DNA of 64,000 nucleotides from Miltoncostaea sp963703045 (GTDB lineage Bacteria > Actinomycetota > Thermoleophilia > Miltoncostaeales > Miltoncostaeaceae). The first letter of the stretch is position 1, and every line of letters starts with the position of its first letter. The notes under the pieces are model-generated. The model saw nothing but the letters and a program-made list of their open reading frames with translations, had not been told where the DNA came from and searched no databases. The stretch lies in contig OY969782.1 of the NCBI GenBank assembly GCA_963703045.1, positions 806,001 through 870,000 of the forward strand. The letters run 5' to 3'. This document shows, piece by piece, positions 8,526 through 17,229 of this stretch. The position numbers were made by a program, and so were the translations under genes.

Positions 8526-8599
8526 TCGGGACGCCCGGATTCGAACCGGGGACCCCCGCCACCCAAAGGCGGTGCGCTACCAGGCTGCGCCACGTCCCG
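8526..8599 (-). tRNA. tRNA-Pro (anticodon TGG)
   Basis: The 74-nt cloverleaf has acceptor arms CGGGACG/CGTCCCG and discriminator A. The anticodon stem-loop is CCGCC TTTGGGT GGCGG (anticodon TGG), and the T-loop is GTTCGAATC. The CCA end is not encoded. It lies 27 bases downstream of the PilZ glycosyltransferase on the same strand. Confidence 0.96.
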
Positions 8600-8626
8600 C
8601 GTGGGCCAGCGTAGCCGACGCGCCGC

Positions 8627-10645
8627 TCAGGTCGCGGGCTCGACCTCCGGCCCGCCGGGCGCGGCCGGTCCTCCGTCCTCGGCCTGGGTGGTCGCGATCT
8701 CGGCCGCGGCGAGCAGCGGGGGGGATGCGGGCTGCGTGCGCCGGTGCGCCGGCGACGCGGCGGGCGCCGGGGCCCCCTCGGCGCCGAACGGGTGGCGGAA
8801 GCACCAGGCGACGACGGCGTCGGCGGTGCGCGGGTCGAGCGCGTCGAGGTCGATGCCGAGCATCCACCCCTCGCCGGCCTCGTCGGGCGTCACCAGGCGC
8901 ACGCGCCCGGTCACCTCGATCGGTCCGTCGTCGAGCAGCAGCACCAGCCGCAGCCGCTCGCCGGGTGCGCGGCGTACCGGCACCCACAGGCGGGCGCCGT
9001 GCCGGCTGAGGTCCGCGAGACGGCCCGCAGATGCCGGGATCGGGTCGCCGTCGGCGGCGTAGGCCGCGTGCACGGCCACGGGGAAGCGGTGGCTGCGGCG
9101 CCGGTGCTGGACCGCGCGCGCCCACACGTAGACGTAGGCGACCAGGCCCGCGTTGACGAGCGCCCAGAGCGTGGTGATGTTCGACGCGCCCGGGGGCAGC
9201 CGTCCGGGCAGGTCGAGCAGCTGGGCCGCCGTCTGGTATCCGATCGCCGCGACGATGGCGACCGCGATGGCGATCGGCACGCGCAGCGCACGGGCCACCG
9301 GCGAGCCGCCCGCGCGGGCGCCCTTGGGGGTCACCGCGAACCCGGCCCCGCGACCGCGGGGCAGCGCCGCGAGGGCGCGGACGTAGGCCTCGATGCGCAC
9401 GATCGAGTAGCGCTCGCCCTCGAGCACGCGGTAGCGCCCGCGGGTGAGCGCGCGGGAGGCCAGCGGCACGAGGACGATCTGCGGCAGGAAGACCATCAGG
9501 TACAGCGCCGGGTCGGCGTCGATCGGCACGGCGCCGGTCGCCAGCACGACGGCCGGCACGAGCAGGCTGACCAGCCGCTGGGGGCCCTCGAGGAAGTGCA
9601 GGCAGCTCGCGCTGTACTCGATGCGCTGGCGCCACGTGAGGCCGGGCATCAGGAACGGGGGGTCCAGCCGCAGCATCTGCAACGAGCCGCGGGCCCAGCG
9701 GGCGCGCTGCACCACGAACGCGCCGATCTCCTCGGGGGCCAGGCCGAGCGCCATGACCTCGTGGTGGTAGACGATCCGCCAGCCGAGCGAGGCGAGCCGC
9801 AGGCTGGTGTGGGCGTCCTCGACGACCGTGTCGGTGGCCACGCCGCCGGCGTCGACCAGCGCGGCGCGCCGGATGAGCGACGGGCACCCGCACCAGAAGG
9901 CGGCGTCGTGGCGGTCCTTCCCGCGGCAGACCACGTCGAAGAAGATGCTCTGCTCGTTGCGCAGCGGGTCGTCGGCGGCGGCCCGCGGGTGGCCGAACCC
10001 GCGGTTGTAGAACGCCTGCGGCGCCTGCACGACCGCGACGCCCGGGTCGCGCATGTGGCCCATCATCCGCTCGACGAGCTCGGGGCGCGGAACGTGGTCG
10101 GCGTCGAGCGTGACGATGAACTCGGCGTCGACGTGGGCGAGCGCGTGGTTGATGTTGCCGGCCTTGGCGTGGGCGCGGGGGGCCGGGCGGCTCAGGTAGC
10201 GGGCGCCGAGCTCGCGCGCCATCCGCTCGACCCACGGGCGGCCGCCGTCGTCGAGCACCCAGACCTCGTGCGGCACGTCGTTGCGGATCGCGAGCGCGCC
10301 GACCACCGTCGGCCGCAGCACGTCCTCGTGCTCGTCATAGGTCGCGATGAGCACGGCGACGCGGCGGCCCCGCAGGGGCGGCGGCACCGGGCGCTCGGAC
10401 AGGCGCCAGCACGAGAACGAGAGCAGCAGGAGCATGACGAAGCCGTAGGTCTCGGCGACCAGCAGGGGGAGGCCGATCCACAACGAGGCTCCGGCGAGGG
10501 TCCAGCCCCAGCGCCAGACGAGGTAGCCGAGGCCGGCGGAGAGCGCGAGCAGCGCGATCGCCTGGGCGCGCCGCGAGGCGCTCACCGCACGCGGCGGTGC
10601 CACACGCGGGCGCGCGTATCGATCGTCCCCGTTGGCCTCGGGCAT
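8627..10645 (-). CDS. Cellulose-synthase-like GT2 with C-terminal PilZ domain
   Basis: A 672-residue processive family 2 glycosyltransferase that polymerises and exports a beta-glycan. Membrane helices lie at about 28-80 and again after residue 340. The catalytic motifs are DDG (132-134), DAD (181-183), ED (276-277) and QRARW (313-317), the BcsA/CslA set. From about residue 545 there is a PilZ domain with the c-di-GMP signature R-x3-R (RRRSHR) and DLSRHGARL. The tail is Pro/Ala-rich. The GH6 gene lies 110 bp upstream on the same strand, as in bacterial cellulose-type loci. No BcsB or GlxA-type oxidase is adjacent, so the polymer may not be plain cellulose. Confidence 0.9.
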   Translation of the reverse strand: MPEANGDDRYARPRVAPPRAVSASRRAQAIALLALSAGLGYLVWRWGWTLAGASLWIGLPLLVAETYGFVMLLLLSFSCWRLSERPVPPPLRGRRVAVLIATYDEHEDVLRPTVVGALAIRNDVPHEVWVLDDGGRPWVERMARELGARYLSRPAPRAHAKAGNINHALAHVDAEFIVTLDADHVPRPELVERMMGHMRDPGVAVVQAPQAFYNRGFGHPRAAADDPLRNEQSIFFDVVCRGKDRHDAAFWCGCPSLIRRAALVDAGGVATDTVVEDAHTSLRLASLGWRIVYHHEVMALGLAPEEIGAFVVQRARWARGSLQMLRLDPPFLMPGLTWRQRIEYSASCLHFLEGPQRLVSLLVPAVVLATGAVPIDADPALYLMVFLPQIVLVPLASRALTRGRYRVLEGERYSIVRIEAYVRALAALPRGRGAGFAVTPKGARAGGSPVARALRVPIAIAVAIVAAIGYQTAAQLLDLPGRLPPGASNITTLWALVNAGLVAYVYVWARAVQHRRRSHRFPVAVHAAYAADGDPIPASAGRLADLSRHGARLWVPVRRAPGERLRLVLLLDDGPIEVTGRVRLVTPDEAGEGWMLGIDLDALDPRTADAVVAWCFRHPFGAEGAPAPAASPAHRRTQPASPPLLAAAEIATTQAEDGGPAAPGGPEVEPAT

Positions 10646-10755
10646 CCGTGCCGTCCCCGTTCGCCCCGGGTGCGCCGGGGGTCGCAGGATCTCTATCGGC
10701 GCCCGTCACGCGGACTTTCGCCGCCCGACGCCCGGGGGCGCGGCCGGCGCGGGCG

Positions 10756-11850
10756 TCAGGCCCGGTGGGCCGCCCGGGCCAGTCCCAGCGCGTACTCGGG
10801 CCACCAGACGCCGGCGGGGGGGCCGCCGTTGCAGCTGCCGTCGGACTCGCCCGGCCGCTTGACCCAGAGGAACGCGTCGATGAGCGCGTCGCCGGTCGCG
10901 GTGGTCGGCGCGACGCCGAGCGCACGCCCCTGCGGGTTGCACCACGCCCTGCCCGGGGCGGGACCGTTGCCGTTGCGGCTGGTGTCGATGACGAAGTGGG
11001 CGCGGCGGGTGCGGCGCGAGATGGCGCGGCCGTAGGCGCGCACGCGGCGGGTGGTCTCGAAGCCGGCGACGTTGAGGGCGAAGCCCCGGGCACGGCTCAC
11101 GCCCGCGGCCCGCAGCCGCCGCGCCATCAGCGCGGGCGGGAGCCACCCCGGGTTGCCCGCGTCGATGTAGACGGCCGTGGCGCCGCCGGCCGTGAGCCGG
11201 ACCACGGCCTCGCGCATGATGCGGGTGCGCTCGGCGCGCCCCCCGCGCGACAGGCAGCCCATCGCGGCGAGCGCATCGGGCTCGAGCACGACGGTGGCGG
11301 GGCCGGCGCCGATGCCGCGCGCCACCTTGTCGATCCAGCGGAGGTACGCGGCGCCATCGCGCGCGCCGCCGCTCGAGTGCTGGCCGCAGTCGCGGTCGGG
11401 GATGTTGTAGGCCACGAGCACCGGCACCGCGTCGGCCGCGCGCGCGGCGCGCATGCGGCGGGCCACGACGGACCGCACGTCGCGGTGCCAGTCGCCGAGC
11501 CACAGGGCCTGCGGCTGACGCGCGATCCAGCGCACCAGCTCGGCGTCGCCCGGTCGCGTCCCCCGCCATTCCTGGATCTGCGCGAAGGCCGGGCCGGCGG
11601 CCTCGGCGTAGAGGGGCCGGTCGGCGAGGGGGTTGACCCGGCGCGCGGCGCGCGCGGAGCCGCTACGGGCGCTCAGCACGGCGGCTCCCCGCACCGCGAC
11701 CGCCGCCTGGCGCGCGCTCTCGCCGGCCGCTGCCGGCCCGCCGCCGCCGGCCGTCGCCCCAGCCGCCGCCGACGCCAGGGCCACGAGGGCGAGGGCGAGC
11801 AGCGTCAGAGGACGGGGGCGCCGGGCACGGCGCTGTGGTCGGAGCATCAC
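10756..11850 (-). CDS. Secreted GH6 family glycoside hydrolase (endoglucanase-like)
   Basis: A 364-residue secreted protein with a twin-Arg-rich N-terminus and hydrophobic signal segment (about 15-30), then a GH6 domain. GH6 marks are YNIPDRDCGQHSSGG (148-162), LEPDAL with the probable catalytic acid Asp192, YIDAGNPGW, VIDTSRNGNG (287-296) and KRPGESDG with Asp337 near the base position. GH6 enzymes cleave beta-1,4-glucan with inversion. Placed before a PilZ-controlled synthase, it probably trims or releases the nascent polymer, like BcsZ or actinobacterial CslZ (family knowledge plus inference). It is divergent from the GH26 gene, with 60 bp between the starts. Confidence 0.9.
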   Translation of the reverse strand: MMLRPQRRARRPRPLTLLALALVALASAAAGATAGGGGPAAAGESARQAAVAVRGAAVLSARSGSARAARRVNPLADRPLYAEAAGPAFAQIQEWRGTRPGDAELVRWIARQPQALWLGDWHRDVRSVVARRMRAARAADAVPVLVAYNIPDRDCGQHSSGGARDGAAYLRWIDKVARGIGAGPATVVLEPDALAAMGCLSRGGRAERTRIMREAVVRLTAGGATAVYIDAGNPGWLPPALMARRLRAAGVSRARGFALNVAGFETTRRVRAYGRAISRRTRRAHFVIDTSRNGNGPAPGRAWCNPQGRALGVAPTTATGDALIDAFLWVKRPGESDGSCNGGPPAGVWWPEYALGLARAAHRA

Positions 11851-11910
11851 GTGGGGGGTGTGGAGCGCACGTTCCGCCCCTATCGGCAGACCGCGCGATG
11901 ACTGGAGCCT

Positions 11911-13116
11911 ATGGAAAGCTCACAACGCGCGCCGCTCAATCGTCGCCCCGGAGCTGCCGACGAGGTGGGGATGGCGACCGGCTCACTGCGTAGGCGACTG
12001 ATCGGCGCGGGCGCGGGCACCGTGCTCGTCGCCGTCGTGGCGTTCGTGCTGGCCGTCCCGTGGATCGCCGCACCCGACGCGTCGTCGGGGCCCGGCGCGG
12101 CCGCGCCGGGCACGCCGCAGGCGTCCGCCCCGGCCGTGACCACGCCGGTGCCCGACCCGGAGCGCGACGCGGCCGAGCCGCGACGCGCCCTGCGACCCCC
12201 CGACGACGGCGTCTACCTCGGCGTCTCCAACTTCCGCCTCGTCACCGAGGGGGGCGCGGTGCGCGAATGGTCCGCCCAGAACGGCGCCCGGCCGGCGATC
12301 GTGAACTGGTACCAGCAGTGGCTCACCGGCGAGCGCCGCTTCCGTCCCGACTGGGCGCGCCGGGTCGCCCGCACGGGCGCCGTCCCGATGATCACCTGGG
12401 AGCCCTGGAGCGCGCCCGAGGGCGAGCGTCACACCCCGCTCCAGCCCGGCATCGCGCTGGCGCGCATCGCCGCCGGCGACCACGACGCGCTCATCCGCGC
12501 CTGGGCGCGCGACATCGCGGCCTACGGTCAACCGGTGCTGATCCGCCTCATGCACGAGATGAACGGCGACTGGTACCCCTGGGGCGTCCACGTCAACGGC
12601 AACACCCCGGCCGACTACGTGCGCGCATGGCGCCACGTGCACGACCAGTTCGCGCGCGCCGGAGCCGACAACGTGAGCTGGGTCTGGTCGGTCAACAACC
12701 TCGAGCGCGTGGCCGACGCCGACCGGATCGTCGGCGAGTACTACCCGGGACGCCGCTACGTCGATTGGGTGTCGACCAGCGGCTTCAACTGGGGCGACGC
12801 CTACGAGTGGAGCTCGTGGCGCACGGCCGACCCGCTCTACCGCCACACCTACCTCCGGCTCGCCCGCTTCGACCGGCCGATCATGATCTCGGAGATCGGC
12901 ACGACCGACGTCGGCGGCGACCCGCGCGCGTGGATCCGGCAGACCTTCACGCGGCTGCGGACGTCGTATCCCCTGCTCCGCGCGGTGCTCTGGTACGACG
13001 ACGTCGACGCCGCGGGCCTCGACTTCCGCCTCCAGGGGCAGACCGCGGGCGCCCTCGCGCAGCCGGGCACCCTCGGCCGCGACTGGCTCAGGGCGCCGGC
13101 GCTGCGGCCCCTCTGA
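11911..13116 (+). CDS. Membrane-anchored GH26-like glycoside hydrolase
   Basis: A 401-residue protein with an N-terminal transmembrane anchor (about 30-53), a Pro/Ala linker (54-95) and a GH26-type barrel. The probable acid/base is Glu216 in RLMHEMNGDWYPWG and the nucleophile Glu328 in MISEIGTTDVGG. The spacing fits clan A enzymes such as beta-mannanases and related glucanases. It starts at the ATG at 11911; the ATG at 11971 would also keep the anchor. It is divergent from the GH6/synthase operon, so it probably remodels the same exopolysaccharide or a mannan-containing one (inference). Confidence 0.85.
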   Translation: MESSQRAPLNRRPGAADEVGMATGSLRRRLIGAGAGTVLVAVVAFVLAVPWIAAPDASSGPGAAAPGTPQASAPAVTTPVPDPERDAAEPRRALRPPDDGVYLGVSNFRLVTEGGAVREWSAQNGARPAIVNWYQQWLTGERRFRPDWARRVARTGAVPMITWEPWSAPEGERHTPLQPGIALARIAAGDHDALIRAWARDIAAYGQPVLIRLMHEMNGDWYPWGVHVNGNTPADYVRAWRHVHDQFARAGADNVSWVWSVNNLERVADADRIVGEYYPGRRYVDWVSTSGFNWGDAYEWSSWRTADPLYRHTYLRLARFDRPIMISEIGTTDVGGDPRAWIRQTFTRLRTSYPLLRAVLWYDDVDAAGLDFRLQGQTAGALAQPGTLGRDWLRAPALRPL

Positions 13117-13119
13117 CCC

Positions 13120-14103
13120 CTACGGCTCCGCGCGCATCGCCGGCGCGGGGTCGTCGGGCTCGAGGTCGGCGAGCAGGTCGAGGTCGTCCGGGTCGTTGCG
13201 CGTCGCCCACAGCGACGCCAGCACGGCGGTGCCGAGCACGACGACCACGGCCCCGAGCGTGATGTAGATCGGCGGGTGGTAGACGTCCGACAGCAGCATC
13301 TTCGTGCCGACCAGGCCGAGCACGACCGCGAGCCCGTAGTTGAGGTACTTGAAGCGGGTCAGCATGCCGACGATCACGAAGTACATGGCCCGCAGGCCCA
13401 TGAGCGCGAACACGTTGGCGGCGAGCACGATGAACGCCTCGTCGGTGACGGCGAAGATCGCCGGGATCGAGTCGATGGCGAAGATCACGTCGGTGCTCGC
13501 CACCACCAGCAGCACGGCGAAGACCGGCGTGGCCAGCTTGCGCCCGCCCTCCCGCACGAAGACGCGGTTGCCGTGGTACCGGTTGGTGCTCGGCACGAAG
13601 CGGTTGACGAGCAGGAGCAGCTTGTTCTTGCTGGGGTCCACGTGCTCGCCGGTGCTGCGCGCGAGCCGGTAGGCGGTGAACACCAGGAACGCCCCGAAGA
13701 TGTAGATCACCCATTCGGCCGCGCCAAGGGCGACCGCGCCGATGGCGATGAACAGACCGCGGAAGACGAGCGCGCCGAGCACGCCCAGCAGCAGCACCCG
13801 CGGCTGCACCTCCTTCGGCACCGCGAAGTAGGCGAAGATGACCGCGAACACGAACAGGTTGTCGATCGAGAGACTCCACTCGATCAGATAACCCGAGAGG
13901 TACTCGCCGGCGGCCGTGCCCCCCTGCGTCGCGCCCATGATCCCCGCGAACGACAGGCCGAGGGTGATCCAGCAGGCGCTCCAGATGGCCGCGGTGCGGA
14001 CCGAGACCTCCTTGCCCCCGCGACCGAAGACGAGCAGGTCGATCGAGGCGAGCACGGGCACGGCCAGGATGAGGGCGATCCAGGCCCAGAGGGGCGGTTC
14101 CAC
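13120..14103 (-). CDS. TerC family integral membrane protein (metal exporter)
   Basis: A 327-residue membrane protein with about nine helices and the TerC family marks EWSLSIDNLFVFAVIF and STDVIFAIDSIPAIFAVT, two Asp-containing segments in mid-membrane. TerC/Alx proteins export Mn2+ (as in MeeF/MeeY/Alx) and protect against metal stress. I chose the GTG at 14103 because AAGGAG lies 7 bases upstream and the product then begins MEPPLWAWIALIL. The leader contains a probable yybP-ykoY manganese riboswitch. The C-terminus is acidic and soluble. It ends 3 bp after the convergent GH26 gene. Confidence 0.9.
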   Translation of the reverse strand: MEPPLWAWIALILAVPVLASIDLLVFGRGGKEVSVRTAAIWSACWITLGLSFAGIMGATQGGTAAGEYLSGYLIEWSLSIDNLFVFAVIFAYFAVPKEVQPRVLLLGVLGALVFRGLFIAIGAVALGAAEWVIYIFGAFLVFTAYRLARSTGEHVDPSKNKLLLLVNRFVPSTNRYHGNRVFVREGGRKLATPVFAVLLVVASTDVIFAIDSIPAIFAVTDEAFIVLAANVFALMGLRAMYFVIVGMLTRFKYLNYGLAVVLGLVGTKMLLSDVYHPPIYITLGAVVVVLGTAVLASLWATRNDPDDLDLLADLEPDDPAPAMRAEP

Positions 14104-14137
14104 CGACGGGCTCCTTCGACGCGGACGAGGGGTCGGG

Positions 14138-14238
14138 CGCCGAAGGTCTCCCCCACCCGCGCCCATCGGGCGGGGCCGGCGTCACCGGGCCGAGGCCGTA
14201 CTGACGATGACGCCGTGGCGGGGTACTCCCCTTGCGGA
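14138..14238 (-). ncRNA. yybP-ykoY (Mn2+) riboswitch candidate
   Basis: On the minus strand about 35 bases before the terC start the leader reads CCGCAAGGGGAGTACCCC (14237-14220), then an internal stem region, then GGGGAGACCTTCGG. These are the two conserved sides of the yybP-ykoY aptamer: AAGGGGAGTA with its L1 loop, and the GAGACCTT return strand. AAGG pairs with CCTT to close P1. This class senses Mn2+ and typically controls TerC-like and P-type exporters, so genomic context and motif agree. I have not run a covariance model. Confidence 0.8.
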
Positions 14239-14287
14239 CCGGGTCAGCATAGCGCGGGCCGGCCCGGATCCGGCAGGCCCGTCGCCG

Positions 14288-14779
14288 CTACTCGTCGTCG
14301 GCCGCGACCTCGCCGATGCCGCCCGCGAGTGGCACGCGGTCGCCGTCGACCACCAGCGTCGCCGACAGCACCTCCCACTCGCGCGCGAGCCGCGCCATCA
14401 CCAGGTCGACGTGCCCGTCGTCGGCGGGTCCCGAGACCGGCACCACGAGGTTCAGCTGCGCGGCGCCGGCCGCCATCGGCCCGCCGTCCTCGGGCGTCCC
14501 GACCTGCATGGGGCGGCCGACCGCCCGCGCGACCACGGGGTGGCCGTTCACGTACCGGCTCGCCGCGCCGACCGCATCGTCGCCGCGGTTGCGCCAGCCG
14601 CGGAACAGGATGACGGCGGCGGCCACCAGGAACACCCACGCCGTCACCCCGGCGATGACCGAGAGCGTCTCCTGCGAGGCGTCGACGCGCCGGAAGACGA
14701 ACGCCACCACGAGGAAGATGCCGAACAGCCAGGCGGCGGTGATCATCAGCGCCCGGTAGGTGCCGGCGGCGAGGTTCAC
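14288..14779 (-). CDS. Coa1/Tim21-like single-pass membrane protein
   Basis: A 163-residue protein starting at the GTG at 14779, which overlaps the gltX stop (GTGA). Two hydrophobic helices (about residues 8-30 and 39-57) are followed by a soluble domain: HPVVARAVGRPMQVG, LNLVVPVSGPADDGHVDLVMA, REWEVLSATLVVDG. This matches the Coa1 (cytochrome oxidase assembly factor 1) fold pattern of an N-terminal helix, a G-x-P motif and a V-P-V-x-G-P-x-G strand. In bacteria the role of these proteins is mostly unknown. A link to respiratory complex assembly would be inference only. Confidence 0.65.
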   Translation of the reverse strand: MNLAAGTYRALMITAAWLFGIFLVVAFVFRRVDASQETLSVIAGVTAWVFLVAAAVILFRGWRNRGDDAVGAASRYVNGHPVVARAVGRPMQVGTPEDGGPMAAGAAQLNLVVPVSGPADDGHVDLVMARLAREWEVLSATLVVDGDRVPLAGGIGEVAADDE

Positions 14780-16252
14780 GCCGTCGCCCACTGGTCGGCG
14801 AGCCGGCCGAGGGTGGAGCGGTAGCGCGCGAACGCCTCGTCGCGCCCCAGCAGCGCCAGGCTCTCGTAGGTGCCGGTCGAGACGGTGCGCCCGGTCACGG
14901 CGATGCGCTGGGGCTCGAGGAAGTCGCGGGCGGCCTCGCCCATGATGTGGAGCTGGTCCTGGAGGGCGTCCTTGACCGATTCGGCGGTCCACTCGGGCAG
15001 CGCCTCGAGGCGGCCGAGCCCCCCGCCGATCACCTGGATCGAGTGCTTGACGTCCCGCGCGAGCACCTCCCACGCGTCGGGCTCGATCTCGAGGGGGCGG
15101 AACAGCCAGCCGGCGAGGTCGTCGTACTCGGCGAAGGTGCTGATCTTGCGCTTGACGAGCGGCGCGCTGGCGCGCACGAGCCGCTCGGCGCCGGGGCCCT
15201 TGTCGTCGAGGTAGCCGGTGGCGGACAACCACCCGACGAGGGCCTCCTCGAAGTCGGGCGCGCTCATCAGCCTCAGGTGGCGGCCGTTGATGACCTTCAG
15301 CTTGGTCATGTCGAAGATCGCCGGGCTCTTCGACACCCGGGTGATCGAGAAGCCCTTCACGAGCTCGTCGAACCGTGAACATCGTCGTCTTGTCGTCGAA
15401 GCTCCACCCGAGCAGCGCGAGGGCGTTGACGGCCGCGCGCGGCAGGAAGCCGGCGGCCTCGAGGTCCTCCACCGATGCCGCGCCGTGGCGCTTGCTCAGC
15501 CGCTTGCGGTCCTCGCCCAGGATCAGGGGGATGTGGGCGTACGCGGGGGCGTCGCCCCCGAGCGCCCGGATCACCATCATCTGCTTGGGGGTGTTGGAGA
15601 TGTGGTCCTCGCCCCGCACGACGTGCGTGATGCCCATGTCGAGGTCGTCGACCGCCGCCGCCAGGTTGTAGGTCGGCGAGCCGTCGGAGCGCACGACGAT
15701 GAAGTCCTCGATCGCCCCGTGGGCGAACGTGACCGGGCCGCGCACGTAGTCCTCGATGGTCGTCTCCCCGTCCACGTCAACGGCGAACCGCCACGCCGGA
15801 CGGCGGCCCTCGGCGGCGAGCGCGGCGATCTCGTCGGCGCCGCGGTCGCGCCGGCCCCGCACCACGGGCGCCCGCTTGTCGGCGCGGGCGGCGGCGCGCT
15901 GGGCCTCGAGCTCGTCGTCGGTCTCGTACGCCGGGTAGATGGCACCGGACGCCCGCAGCCGCTCGATGGCCGACGCGTAGACGTCGCCCCGCTCGCTCTG
16001 GCGCAGCGGGCCCTCGTCCCAGTCGAGGCCGAGCCAGGTCAGGCAGCGCAGGATCTCGGCCTCGCTCGCCGCCGTCGAGCGCTCCGCATCCGTGTCCTCG
16101 AGCCGCAGCACGAAGGTGCCGCCGGTGTTGCGCGCGATCAGCCAGTTGAACAGCGCCGTGCGGGCGCCTCCCACGTGGAGGCTGCCCGTCGGGCTCGGCG
16201 CGAAGCGCACCCGGGCGGGTCCGACGATGTCAGGGCGAGGGGTTCGGGCCAC
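14776..16252 (-). CDS. gltX: Glutamyl-tRNA synthetase, frameshifted
   Basis: This class I aminoacyl-tRNA synthetase charges tRNA-Glu. The N-terminal half has the HIGH-type APSPTGSLHVGGART, RLEDTD and the KMSKS-type KRLSKRHG. The C-terminal half carries the anticodon-binding helical domain. The GTG at 16252 gives MARTPRPDIVGPARVRFAPSP. The frame breaks at about 15371-15372 by one extra base. Deleting it restores FTVDELVKGFSITRVSKSP. The enzyme is essential in nearly all bacteria and both halves are well conserved, so this is strong evidence for a sequencing indel rather than gene decay. The stop overlaps the Coa1-like start. Confidence 0.93.
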
Positions 16253-16269
16253 GCCCGTAGGATAGCGGC

Positions 16270-17175
16270 GTGAGATTCGGCGCCCACGTCTCGTCATCCG
16301 GCGGCATCAGCTCGGCCATCGGCCGCGGGGCCGCGCTCGGCTGCGAGAGCCTGCAGGTCTTCACGCACAACCCGCGCACCTGGCGGCCGATCAACCACTC
16401 CGACGAGGAGATCGCCGCCTTCCGCGCCGGCGCCGCCGCCGAGGGCATGCAGCCCCTCGTGAGCCACGGCCTCTATCTGATGAACCTCGGCGCGCCCGAC
16501 CGCGAGGTGCCCACCGGGCCGCCCGGCAAGCCCGCCACGACGACGCGCAACATCCACCGCGCGTCGGTCGAGAGCCTCATCCAGCACCTGACCGTCGGCG
16601 AGCGCCTCGGCCTCGAGGGGGTCGTGCTGCACGTCGGCTCGTCCAAGGGATCGAGCGAGGACGAGGCGATCGCGCGCATCGGGGCCGGCATCGCCGAGGC
16701 GCTCGCGGCATCGCCCGGCGACTGCGCCGTGCTGCTCGAGAACACGGCGGGCGCCGGCGACACCATCGGGCGCGACTTCGGCCAGCTGCGCGCCGTCGCC
16801 GACGCGGTGGGCGCGACGGAGCGGCTCGGCGTGTGCCTCGACTCGCAGCACCTGTTCGCCTCGGGCTACCCGGTGCACGAGCCGGGGGGCATCGACGCCG
16901 TGCTCGACGACTTCGACGCCACGATCGGGATCGACCGCCTGCGCTGCCTGCACCTGAACGACTCGCTGACGGCCTTCGGGTCGAACCGCGACCGGCACGC
17001 CAACATCGGCGACGGCGAGATCGGCGAGGAGGGGATGCGCCGCATCCTCGGATGCCCGCGCCTGCAGCACCTGCCCGTGATCCTCGAGGTGCCGGGTATC
17101 GACGGCACGGGGCCGGACACCGAGAACATGGCGCGCGTGCGGCGGCTGCACCAGGAGGGTGTCGCCGCCAACTGA
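16270..17175 (+). CDS. nfo: Deoxyribonuclease IV (endonuclease IV)
   Basis: A 301-residue TIM-barrel apurinic/apyrimidinic endonuclease that cleaves 5' of abasic sites in base excision repair and uses a trinuclear zinc centre. Metal-ligand segments of the AP-endonuclease-2 family are visible: GAHVSSSGG at the start, LHVGSSKG, LLENTAG (Glu), CLDSQHLFASGY (Asp and His), HLNDS, NRDRHANIGDGEIG (Asp-x-His) and LEVPG. The start at 16270 is a GTG that is divergent from gltX, with 17 bp between the start codons. Confidence 0.93.
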   Translation: MRFGAHVSSSGGISSAIGRGAALGCESLQVFTHNPRTWRPINHSDEEIAAFRAGAAAEGMQPLVSHGLYLMNLGAPDREVPTGPPGKPATTTRNIHRASVESLIQHLTVGERLGLEGVVLHVGSSKGSSEDEAIARIGAGIAEALAASPGDCAVLLENTAGAGDTIGRDFGQLRAVADAVGATERLGVCLDSQHLFASGYPVHEPGGIDAVLDDFDATIGIDRLRCLHLNDSLTAFGSNRDRHANIGDGEIGEEGMRRILGCPRLQHLPVILEVPGIDGTGPDTENMARVRRLHQEGVAAN

Positions 17176-17229
17176 GGGCGTACGGTCCGTTGCGCTCACG
17201 AGCGGCGTGCAGGTGCCGATGCCACCGGC

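Noticed and set aside
14288..16297. A single 669-codon gene joining gltX-like and Coa1-like parts
   Set aside because: The middle is Arg-rich nonsense. It arises because the gltX frameshift throws reading into the frame that later becomes the Coa1-like gene.
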